From the NCBI GenBank assembly GCA_021827245.1, contig JAKAWN010000452.1:1-5422 (forward strand): a stretch of DNA of 5,422 nt, given 5' to 3'. Source of the DNA: Acidobacteriota bacterium. Its GTDB lineage: Bacteria > Acidobacteriota > Terriglobia > UBA7540. The notes under the pieces are model-generated. The model was not told the DNA's origin, did no database searches, and saw only the letters and a list, made by a program, of their open reading frames with translations. The position numbers and the translations under genes are program-made. Position 1 is the first letter of the stretch, and every line of letters begins with the position of its first letter. Shown here one piece after another: positions 1 to 5,115 of the stretch.

Positions 1-460
1 ATCCGAGTGTGATGCCCTGGTCGGCGACGAATTTCGCAAGGCGCTCCCGATGCTCGCGCGGATCGCCGTTCACGCTGCCGATTTCCGGCAACGGCTGGCC
101 GTCCGTCTGGCTGATATCGAACACGTAAGCGGTGCGGAAGGCGACGACTGTTGAGGATTGGTCCGGCTCGGTTTCGGCGTCGTTTTCGGCCTTTTTCCGA
201 ACGACCGGGGCGAGAATCAGAATGCCTTTCTCGCCCTTCTTCACGAAGCGGCCCAGCTTGTGCCATGCCTGGAAGCCCGCGACATACGTCGCGCTGGGCT
301 TCTGCGAAGCGATGAGCATCACGTTGTGCCACGAGTAGCGCCGGAAACGCGCCATCGCAGCGAGATATTCCTTCAGCGCCCCGCTGTGGCCGGCTTCGAG
401 GGCCTGCCGGAGCTGCTCGATTGCGTTGCTTGCGATCTGTTTTGCTTGTTCGACTTTCAT
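1..460 (-). CDS. ArdC-like antirestriction / ssDNA-binding protein, N-terminal part (runs off the left edge)
   Basis: Translating the minus strand from the ATG at 460-458 gives 153 uninterrupted codons to the window edge, so the C-terminal part is missing. The product reads as the N-terminal domain of the ArdC family (DUF1738-like). A helical start (MKVEQAKQIASNAIEQLRQA) is followed by the family block around residues 40-56 (FRRYSWHNVMLIASQKP), then AGFQAWHKLGR and KKGEKGILILAP at about residues 62-85. In the family this domain binds single-stranded DNA and is usually followed by a zinc-peptidase-like domain, which would lie outside the window. ArdC proteins are typical of plasmids and integrative elements, where they protect incoming DNA from restriction. 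The start is supported by AGGAGG at 475-470, 9 nt upstream. That site lies in one arm of a long hairpin. Family call is confident; antirestriction activity is inferred from the family. Confidence 0.88.
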   Translation of the reverse strand, partial: MKVEQAKQIASNAIEQLRQALEAGHSGALKEYLAAMARFRRYSWHNVMLIASQKPSATYVAGFQAWHKLGRFVKKGEKGILILAPVVRKKAENDAETEPDQSSTVVAFRTAYVFDISQTDGQPLPEIGSVNGDPREHRERLAKFVADQGITLG

Positions 461-465
461 TTTTC

Positions 466-540
466 CTGTCCTCCTGTTTCGGGGAGTCCTTGCTCCCCTC
501 ACCCACAGCCGGGGGAGCAAGGACGCGAAACAGGGGACAG
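466..540 (-). repeat. Long imperfect inverted repeat in the ardC-like leader, covering its ribosome binding site
   Basis: Three stacked complementary blocks form one hairpin. Bases 466-471 pair with 535-540 (6 bp), 473-481 with 526-534 (9 bp), and 486-498 with 512-524 (13 bp). They are separated by a single bulge at 472 and a small internal loop (482-485 against 525), with a 13-nt terminal loop. That is 28 pairs. Read as minus-strand mRNA, the arm nearer the gene contains the AGGAGG at 475-470, so the fold would hide the ribosome binding site. No T-tract follows on either side, so it is not a typical intrinsic terminator. It may be a translational switch, a protein-binding dyad or a remnant of a mobile-element end. 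Confidence 0.8.
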
Positions 541-826
541 AAGCGGAGAGATTGGCGCGTCCAGGTCGGAACGGGCCGCACGCTTGGGTGACGGCGCTTC
601 TTGCTGGCGCGAGATCTGCTAGTGGAGACCGGAGGCGGACGAAACCCCCGCCGGGACGCTGTCATCGCTGAGAGAGGAAGAGAGCAACAGAATCGGCAGC
701 AATTGGCAGTGGGGGTAGAGGAGGGAAGACCATCAAAGTCTAGCGGCTGTGAAAGCTTGAATTCGGCAAAAGTCTAAAGCGTAAGCGGTTTATGACCAGC
801 CACTGGTGGCGAACTTGTGCCGCACA
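541..826. other. Intergenic stretch without recognisable gene
   Basis: Between the leader hairpin of the ArdC-like gene and the stop codon of the zinc peptidase gene I see no open frame with family motifs, no tRNA-like structure and no convincing terminator. A short dyad at about 795-807 (five-base stem with arms ACCAG and CTGGT) sits just past the end of the peptidase gene but has no T-run. The octamer AAAGTCTA occurs twice near 735 and 770, probably by chance. The promoter of the ArdC-like gene should lie here, but I found no good match. Confidence 0.5.
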
Positions 827-1819
827 TTATGTCTTGGTCGAGGTCACAGTTAGCAGGCACAGAATATCCGGGTGGTCGGGGTCGGCGCCCTCAGCCTGGT
901 ACGGCGCGGGTATGGCCTCCAAGTAGCATCGGATGTCCCTTCCACGCCCGTTGACCGGGATCGTCTCGAATCCGCATTGGAACGCCTTTGTCTCGGCGGC
1001 CAGGTAGATGTGCGAAGTTTCAGGGACCGATTTATTCCACGGAAGGACCAAGTCGCTGGGAAAAGATGGGGAAGGGTGAAACGATTGCCGGCGGTATTTC
1101 TTCGTTGGAGCTTCCAGATTGATTCGCGTTTTGGGGAATAGCGGCAAGTTAACACTTCGGGCCGAGTCGGCCTCTCCCACCCGGAGACGAAACTGAAAGA
1201 GGCCTGCCGCCGCGCGGAGTGAAGCGGTTTGGGCCATCCGATATGTTGAAGCCTCAAAAGAGGTTTCGAACGAGCGACGAATCAAATCCACGGAACCGAG
1301 GCCGAAACCATGGCGCTTAACGGCAGCCGTGAATTCGGATAAGGGCATTGTGAGTTCCGAAGCGCCAGCGTGACAAAGCATTTCCAGTTCACGGGCGCCT
1401 TTTGAGCCATTCTTGGATAGACTTCGGAATCGCGCGCCCGTGCTGCTGGCCGGGAAGAACGAGTGCGTGATCTCATGTCCTATCGAGAAAATGATCCGGG
1501 GAAGCGGGAGTTCGGGATTGTAAAAAATGGTGCCCTTTGTGTACCCGTTGTTTGAGGGGACTATGATTGCCTCATGCCCTTTCAGCGCGCCGCGGTCGCC
1601 GCGAAATGGCTTAACCGTGAATCCCGCCAATGACGCGATAGCGCAGATTCTCTCGAAGGCGTTCTCGAATTGGCCATCAAACTGGTGGAGTCTTTCCAGA
1701 AGGGAGGCGACACAGATTCGCACGACCGCGTACGGGTCAAGCAGGCCCCCGGTGCGGTCCATCAAGGATCTTACATCGGGGTCTACGTATTTTCGATTAC
1801 CGTTGGCACCAGTCCACAT
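827..1819 (-). CDS. ImmA/IrrE-type zinc metallopeptidase, CapP-like partner of the HTH regulator
   Basis: This 330-residue protein carries the zinc peptidase motif HEITH at residues 115-119 in the context FSIGHEITHSFF, and about 25 residues later the family block RELEMLCHAGASELTMP (about 143-159). The acidic residue E144 or E146 is the likely third zinc ligand. The catalytic domain spans about residues 45-165. A helical segment and a roughly 90-residue C-terminal region follow; the latter could be a sensor domain as in IrrE, but I cannot identify it. Members of this family cleave a partner XRE repressor, as known for ImmA-ImmR, IrrE-DdrO and CapP-CapH. The start at 1819 follows the stop of the regulator gene by 6 nt, and a GAGG overlapping that stop serves as ribosome binding site, so the two genes are co-transcribed. 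C149 lies just after the ELE block. Whether it has a regulatory role at the metal is unknown. Confidence 0.86.
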   Translation of the reverse strand: MWTGANGNRKYVDPDVRSLMDRTGGLLDPYAVVRICVASLLERLHQFDGQFENAFERICAIASLAGFTVKPFRGDRGALKGHEAIIVPSNNGYTKGTIFYNPELPLPRIIFSIGHEITHSFFPASSTGARFRSLSKNGSKGARELEMLCHAGASELTMPLSEFTAAVKRHGFGLGSVDLIRRSFETSFEASTYRMAQTASLRAAAGLFQFRLRVGEADSARSVNLPLFPKTRINLEAPTKKYRRQSFHPSPSFPSDLVLPWNKSVPETSHIYLAAETKAFQCGFETIPVNGRGRDIRCYLEAIPAPYQAEGADPDHPDILCLLTVTSTKT

Positions 1820-1825
1820 GCTGCC

Positions 1826-2245
1826 TCAAGTTCGGCTCGCCATCTTGATAGCCTCGTAAATGAGCCGCCAAGCATCTTTGTCCCTTGGGCGATTCCCGCG
1901 GAAATTGAGTTTGGCCAGCATTTCGATCTGCTGAGGTTCCAGCTTCTCGTCCTTTGCGAATTCTTCCAAGCCGGGTGGGAGCGGCTCTTGATGAATTTGC
2001 GAAACGCCGGCCTTTCGCTGTGTCGGTTTGAGACTAAGGTTTATCAGAGTGTCGATAGTGGTTTCGAGCGCCGTCGCTATCTTATAGAGGTGTTGAATGT
2101 TAGGTCTTCCTCCTAACCCGTTCTCCAAGTCAGAAATATAGGCCTTGGAGACACCGGTTTCCGTGGCCAGGTCTCCCAGGGACCAACTCTTTCCCTGGCG
2201 AATGTAGCGGATGTTCTCTCCCAGCCGCTTGAGGTCAATTTCCAT
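1826..2245 (-). CDS. XRE-family helix-turn-helix repressor, CapH-like
   Basis: This 139-residue protein has a classic XRE/Cro-type HTH at about residues 8-70. It includes LGENIRYIRQ, the second helix SLGDLATETG, and the recognition helix VSKAYISDLENG followed by the PNIQHLYKIATAL segment. A flexible proline-containing linker (about 72-92) leads to a small C-terminal helical region (about 92-137) with the block NRPRDKDAWRLIYEAIK. That layout, HTH plus short C-terminal oligomerisation segment encoded just before a zinc peptidase, matches ImmR/CapH-type repressors. The start at 2245 is supported by a perfect AGGAGG at 2258-2253, 7 nt upstream. The gene is transcribed away from the ubiquitin-like operon and shares its control region, so autorepression plus repression of that operon is the natural inference. 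The linker is the likely site of cleavage by the downstream-encoded peptidase, by analogy only. Confidence 0.88.
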   Translation of the reverse strand: MEIDLKRLGENIRYIRQGKSWSLGDLATETGVSKAYISDLENGLGGRPNIQHLYKIATALETTIDTLINLSLKPTQRKAGVSQIHQEPLPPGLEEFAKDEKLEPQQIEMLAKLNFRGNRPRDKDAWRLIYEAIKMASRT

Positions 2246-2269
2246 TCACGGCCCTCCTGTTCGCTATAT

Positions 2270-2281
2270 ACAACCCGTTCG
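2270..2281. promoter_or_regulatory. Candidate operator, left half of a 10-bp inverted repeat
   Basis: ACAACCCGTT at 2270-2279 is the exact reverse complement of bases 2336-2345. Its core AACCCGTT is itself nearly palindromic (AAC-two bases-GTT), as expected for a dimeric HTH protein. It lies in the leader of the regulator gene and 9 nt upstream of the TTGACA element facing the other way. The neighbouring CCCGTTCG (2274-2281) also matches, inverted, 2352-2359. Confidence 0.55.
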
Positions 2282-2288
2282 TTATTTC

Positions 2289-2316
2289 TTGACAGGCGTG
2301 ACCCTTTCATTTTAGT
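2289..2316 (+). promoter_or_regulatory. Candidate sigma70-like promoter of the ubiquitin-like operon
   Basis: A perfect TTGACA at 2289-2294 is followed after 16 bp by TTTAGT at 2311-2316 (four of six consensus positions). The predicted transcript start near 2323 leaves an untranslated leader of about 85 nt before the ATG at 2410. It also rules out the GTG at 2317 as the start of the first gene. Confidence 0.55.
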
Positions 2317-2337
2317 GTGTCCTTACGGATTCTGCAA
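2309..2337 (-). promoter_or_regulatory. Candidate promoter of the HTH regulator-peptidase unit
   Basis: On the minus strand TTGCAG (2337-2332) is followed after 17 bp by TAAAAT (2314-2309), five of six matches to the -10 consensus. This -10 overlaps the -10 of the opposing promoter, so the two would compete for RNA polymerase. An alternative -10 (TATATA, 2270-2265) has no good -35 and would leave the transcript start on top of the ribosome binding site. Confidence 0.4.
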
Positions 2338-2359
2338 CGGGTTGTCGAATCCGAACGGG
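2336..2359. promoter_or_regulatory. Candidate operator, right half of the inverted repeat plus a third AACGGG copy
   Basis: AACGGGTTGT at 2336-2345 is the inverted copy of 2270-2279. A further CGAACGGG at 2352-2359 repeats the AACGGG core with an 18-bp period and is the inverse of 2274-2281. The site lies just downstream of the predicted plus-strand transcript start and touches the -35 of the minus-strand promoter, so binding here could block both. Confidence 0.5.
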
Positions 2360-2395
2360 CGCGGCGAGACGGTGTTTCCGGAACCGCGCCCGGAC

Positions 2396-2400
2396 AGGAG
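2396..2400 (+). promoter_or_regulatory. Ribosome binding site that decides the start of the ubiquitin-like gene
   Basis: AGGAG lies 9 nt before the ATG at 2410, whereas the in-frame GTG at 2317 has no ribosome binding site and overlaps the promoter -10. The shorter frame is therefore chosen. Confidence 0.75.
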
Positions 2401-2409
2401 ATCCCTGAA

Positions 2410-2757
2410 ATGGATGAACAGCAATCGAGTGCTACAACCGAGGCAAGTGCCGCACCTGACGCTGTCTTGGAACGGGCTGGCGTGGACCGCGCGGTGATCG
2501 AGGTCAAGGTTGAATACCTCCCAGCGCCTGCACCATTCGTTCGGGAGTACGACGAGAAGACCACGGTCGGAACGGTCCGCATGGACGCCATGAGTTTCTT
2601 TGGGGTGAAGGACTACCAGGATCGGAACATCCACAAATTCTTTCTCGAATTTGACGGCCGGCTTCTGGAGAACACGTCGCAAACGCTTGAGCAACTCTTG
2701 GGACCTCACCGCCGAAGTGCGCACTTCAATTTGATCGAGCAGGTAACACAAGGCTGA
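2410..2757 (+). CDS. Ubiquitin-like (beta-grasp) modifier protein with C-terminal glycine
   Basis: This 115-residue protein starts with about 25 polar, low-complexity residues (DEQQSSATTEASAAPDA), probably a disordered tail. One compact domain of about 85 residues follows. The order of segments fits a beta-grasp fold: a strand with a hairpin (AVIEVKVEYLPAPAPFVREY), a TTVGTVRMDAMSFFGV helix, IHKFFLEFDGRLL, then NTSQTLEQLLG and a last strand AHFNLIEQVTQG. The frame stops straight after Gly115, so the C-terminus needed for adenylation by an E1 enzyme is already free. The next gene (JAB peptidase) begins 5 nt after the stop and the E1-like gene follows. That context is the strongest support for a Ubl role, because the sequence itself has no diagnostic motif. 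I cannot assign it to a named prokaryotic Ubl family by eye. The fold is inferred from pattern and context. Confidence 0.72.
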   Translation: MDEQQSSATTEASAAPDAVLERAGVDRAVIEVKVEYLPAPAPFVREYDEKTTVGTVRMDAMSFFGVKDYQDRNIHKFFLEFDGRLLENTSQTLEQLLGPHRRSAHFNLIEQVTQG

Positions 2758-2762
2758 TTCAG

Positions 2763-3302
2763 ATGGGCTTGAGCTACCCGACTATTGAGCGGTGGGTGTT
2801 TGCCGAAGGTGCGCTGCAGGGAACCGTCGGAGGCATCCGAGCGATAGGCCAGTCTGAAAGGGAGGCTGGAGCATTCTGGCTCGGCAAACGCCAACAAACC
2901 GCGCAAGTTTCTTGTGCCGTCCTTCCGCACGGTATCGGCGTTGAAGAGTCGAGGGGAAAGTGGGTGGTATCGGCCGAGGTCTTCGGCGTGATAACGCGCT
3001 GGGCGAAGCCACGCGATTTGTGCCTACTCGGAGTCGTTCATTCTCATATTCGCGGTGTGCCTCCCATACTTTCGTGGACAGACCGAAGACTTGGGGTTCG
3101 GGTGCCCGGGCTGATTGCGGCGGTAATCGGCAACGCAGGGGAAGATGCAGACCACCTAAAGTGGAGCTGGTATGTATTTGAGGATGACGAATACAGGCGG
3201 CTCACGCGAGCAGAGGTCAGGAGCCGAATCAGAATCGATTCCAGCAGCCAATTTCAAGTATGGGTGGCCGACTCAAAAAGCATGTATGTTTCGGAGGCGT
3301 GA
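2763..3302 (+). CDS. JAB/JAMM-domain metallopeptidase, deubiquitinase-like
   Basis: This 179-residue single-domain protein has a JAMM-type active site. The N-terminal glutamate is E34 in REAGAFWLG, the histidine pair is H93-S-H95 in LLGVVHSHIRG, and S104 and D107 follow in ILSWTDRR. In this superfamily the zinc is bound by the two histidines and the aspartate, and E34 acts as the general base. The enzymes cleave isopeptide or peptide bonds after a Ubl C-terminus. The spacing here is one residue longer than the usual HxH-x7-S-x2-D, and the proline that normally follows HxH is absent. The gene starts 5 nt after the Ubl stop and overlaps the E1 gene by one base, so it belongs to the same translationally coupled unit. 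Because the Ubl already ends in glycine, removal of the Ubl from targets is a more likely job than maturation. This is inferred. Confidence 0.82.
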   Translation: MGLSYPTIERWVFAEGALQGTVGGIRAIGQSEREAGAFWLGKRQQTAQVSCAVLPHGIGVEESRGKWVVSAEVFGVITRWAKPRDLCLLGVVHSHIRGVPPILSWTDRRLGVRVPGLIAAVIGNAGEDADHLKWSWYVFEDDEYRRLTRAEVRSRIRIDSSSQFQVWVADSKSMYVSEA

Positions 3303-3304
3303 TG
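3293..3304 (+). promoter_or_regulatory. Ribosome binding site and TGATG stop-start junction of the E1-like gene
   Basis: GGAGG at 3293-3297 stands 4 nt before the ATG at 3302. The stop codon of the JAB gene (3300-3302) shares its last A with this ATG, the hallmark of translational coupling. An in-frame ATG at 3260 would add 14 residues overlapping the JAB gene and lacks a good ribosome binding site. Confidence 0.7.
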
Positions 3305-4789
3305 GGTAGGGAGAATTTCTCCCGGCCGGCCCGGCTCGCGGCAATCGTGGGCGGGGAGTCTGAAAGCGCTGCACTTCAGCTCTTTATGGAAAAGCGGATA
3401 TTGGTGCGCCTCGAAATGCCATTCTTGCCCTTGCCGGACGCCCGCGAGGCTTTTCTCCTTGTAGTCAACGAATGTCTGCGATTTTGTGCGAATGTCAGTG
3501 TGTGCATTGATTCGAGAGCAGACGAACTAATTCAGGCGTGCAACTTTCTGGCAGTACAGATCCACGGAGTGGGGGGACGCGTCGGAACCGTTGAAAAAAT
3601 CCCGCCCCAGGGCTTCGATGCAATCGTCAATATTGGGTCGGAAATTCTTTGCGATTTGCCGTCGGTGACGATCAATTCCGCTGGATGGGTTGCACGCTTT
3701 GCAACTGGCAATTCGGGTGCGAGCAAATTGCACTGGAAACCCGAAAAATCAAATCCGCTCGGGGCTTTGGCAGCGGCTTGCTGCGGCGCTGGAGCTGCAT
3801 TCTTGTTGATTCTTGGAAAGCCATGCGCGCTCTTTGGGGAGATATCGCTCTTCTCTCACAAGTCAGGTTTCCCGGGTAGTCTGGAGCCCGGTCCGGCGTT
3901 GCCGACATCGTCTCTGCGCCTTGAGGCGTTTCTCGTCGGGTGTGGGGCCGTCTCGAACGGTTGGGCATACGCGATCAAGCGCCTCCCGATAGTTGGAAGA
4001 CTCGAAGCAATCGACCGTCAGTCACTGCGGGCGGAAAATATGGGGCCCTACGTAGCTGTGGGCCTAGAATCGGTGGGTAGGCACAAGGCTGTCCTATTCA
4101 AGGAATTGCTCTCGCCTGCGATCAATGTCACCCCAAGGGCAGATCAATGGGAGTTCTTCAAGATTTGGCTCAAGCACGGTCTTACGGTTCCACCTTTGGT
4201 GATCGCTGGACTGGATAACGTGGCCACGCGCCATTCCGTGCAGCGACTCTGGCCCGAAACGATGATTGACATGGGATCTCAGGAATTACAGAGTCAAGTC
4301 ATTGTAAAACACTCAAGAGGCGATGGCCTGTGTCTTCTCCGCGCGTTGGCTGTGCCGCCCGACGAGATGGATTGGGCCGAAAGCATGGCAAAAGCCACTG
4401 GTTTAGTGGCCAGGCTGATCGCGGACGATCCGACCGGGAAAATCACACAGGGAGAGATTGATGCTGCTCCGAGCAACATGAAGGCAGAACTGCAAGTTGC
4501 TCTCGGTAAACCTCGCTGCGGATATATTAACCGTCGAAGCCTCGAATTTGAAGGCTACGAAAGGGATTTCGCTCCAGCTGTGCCCTTCGCCACTGCCTTC
4601 TCAGGGATCGTCGGGGCGGCGGAGACGATGAAGTGGCTGATGGGCCATCGTTACCCGCATTCTTTGCATTTTCAAAAGAGCTTCGAATCTGGCCGCATTA
4701 GGGCACTGCAGATGAAGTGCGAGCCAAGCTGCGAGTGTCAGTTGCTGACAGATGGATCCCTGGCCGCGTGGCCAGTTGAGTCTGCCTGA
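3302..4789 (+). CDS. E1-like (ThiF superfamily) adenylating enzyme with a second, degenerate N-terminal half
   Basis: The 495-residue protein has two halves. The C-terminal half is an E1/ThiF adenylation domain. It has the nucleotide loop GCGAVSNG (about 213-220), the strand end LEAIDRQSLRAENMGPY with D238 and N246, VGRHKA with K262, and the GLDNVATR block (D305, R310) that binds ATP and magnesium in the family. A typical C-terminal segment, PFATAFSGIVGAAETMKWLMG, lies at about 428-448. Candidate catalytic cysteines are C344 (DGLCLL) and C406 (KPRCGY). The tail has C473, C477 and C479, possibly a metal knuckle. Residues 1-175 look like an alpha/beta domain without the nucleotide loop, ending in NPLGALAAACCGAGAAF, which resembles a pseudo-E1 repeat. 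I see no E2-type UBC signature there. Role by family: adenylates the Ubl C-terminus and takes it as a thioester. The gene is coupled to the JAB gene. Confidence 0.83.
   Translation: MGRENFSRPARLAAIVGGESESAALQLFMEKRILVRLEMPFLPLPDAREAFLLVVNECLRFCANVSVCIDSRADELIQACNFLAVQIHGVGGRVGTVEKIPPQGFDAIVNIGSEILCDLPSVTINSAGWVARFATGNSGASKLHWKPEKSNPLGALAAACCGAGAAFLLILGKPCALFGEISLFSHKSGFPGSLEPGPALPTSSLRLEAFLVGCGAVSNGWAYAIKRLPIVGRLEAIDRQSLRAENMGPYVAVGLESVGRHKAVLFKELLSPAINVTPRADQWEFFKIWLKHGLTVPPLVIAGLDNVATRHSVQRLWPETMIDMGSQELQSQVIVKHSRGDGLCLLRALAVPPDEMDWAESMAKATGLVARLIADDPTGKITQGEIDAAPSNMKAELQVALGKPRCGYINRRSLEFEGYERDFAPAVPFATAFSGIVGAAETMKWLMGHRYPHSLHFQKSFESGRIRALQMKCEPSCECQLLTDGSLAAWPVESA
4736..4775 (+). repeat. 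Two tandem short hairpins at the 3' end of the E1-like gene
   Basis: TGTCAG (4736-4741) pairs with CTGACA (4745-4750) over a 3-nt loop, and CTGGCC (4760-4765) pairs with GGCCAG (4770-4775) over a 4-nt loop. Both stems are perfect six-mers and both lie inside the coding region. No T-run follows, so they are not a classic terminator. They could slow decay or lower read-through into the downstream genes, or be chance. Confidence 0.3.
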
Positions 4790-4809
4790 GCCTTTGGAGA
4801 GGTGATTCT

Positions 4810-5049
4810 ATGAATGCAATATGCCCGAATTGTGGTGCGATAGAGTTGGCCGTGGGACGACAAATAGGCGGACGATTGGTGCTTGCGGCAGCGGGTGCGA
4901 CATTTGGGACTCGCACACTGAAGAACCCTTGGACCGCGATTGCTCTCACGATTGCGGGATACGCAGTGGGCGTCTGGGTAGACAAACAAATCAGCCGGCG
5001 CTGTCCCCAGTGTGGGGCGCTTCTCCGGGTAGCGGGTCTCTTGCCTTAG
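4810..5049 (+). CDS. Small zinc-ribbon protein with an inserted glycine-rich hydrophobic hairpin
   Basis: This 79-residue protein begins with CPNCG (C5, C8) and carries a second CPQCG (C65, C68) near its end, so the two knuckles could form one four-cysteine zinc ribbon. Between them lie two hydrophobic, glycine- and alanine-rich stretches, about residues 21-33 (GRLVLAAAGATFG) and 41-57 (WTAIALTIAGYAVGVWV). Their GxxxG-like spacing suggests a short membrane hairpin or a glycine-zipper. The start is supported by GGAGAGG at 4796-4802, and the gene lies 20 nt after the E1 stop, so it probably shares the transcript. I do not recognise a named family. Possible roles include a membrane-active effector, a membrane target or anchor for the Ubl, or an unrelated small protein. 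Confidence 0.65.
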   Translation: MNAICPNCGAIELAVGRQIGGRLVLAAAGATFGTRTLKNPWTAIALTIAGYAVGVWVDKQISRRCPQCGALLRVAGLLP

Positions 5050-5115
5050 AATGCTCTTGGCAGCGGCTCCAGCTGCACTGAAGGCTCCGCTCGAAGGTGT
5101 ATTGGGGGAACTGCT

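Noticed and set aside
158..622. Plus-strand open frames over the ArdC-like gene and its leader
   Set aside because: They are antisense to a well-recognised family, show no family motifs and have arginine/proline-rich shadow composition.
795..807. Possible terminator after the zinc peptidase gene
   Set aside because: Only a five-base stem with a three-base loop and no T-run on the minus strand.
2317..2409. Longer ubiquitin-like protein starting at GTG 2317 (146 residues)
   Set aside because: The GTG has no ribosome binding site, overlaps the candidate promoter -10, and the extra residues are not part of the beta-grasp pattern. ATG 2410 has AGGAG 9 nt upstream.
2323..2751. Minus-strand 142-codon open frame covering the ubiquitin-like gene
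   Set aside because: Antisense shadow in GC-rich DNA. It has no ribosome binding site or recognisable motif, and the plus-strand frame is supported by operon structure.
3260..3301. E1-like protein starting at ATG 3260
   Set aside because: It would overlap the JAB gene by 43 nt. ATG 3302 has GGAGG and a TGATG junction, and family-like sequence begins only after it.
3302..3826. E2 (UBC) domain fused to the N-terminus of the E1-like protein
   Set aside because: No UBC-type proline/HPN/catalytic-cysteine pattern is present. The segment looks like a degenerate E1-type alpha/beta domain instead.
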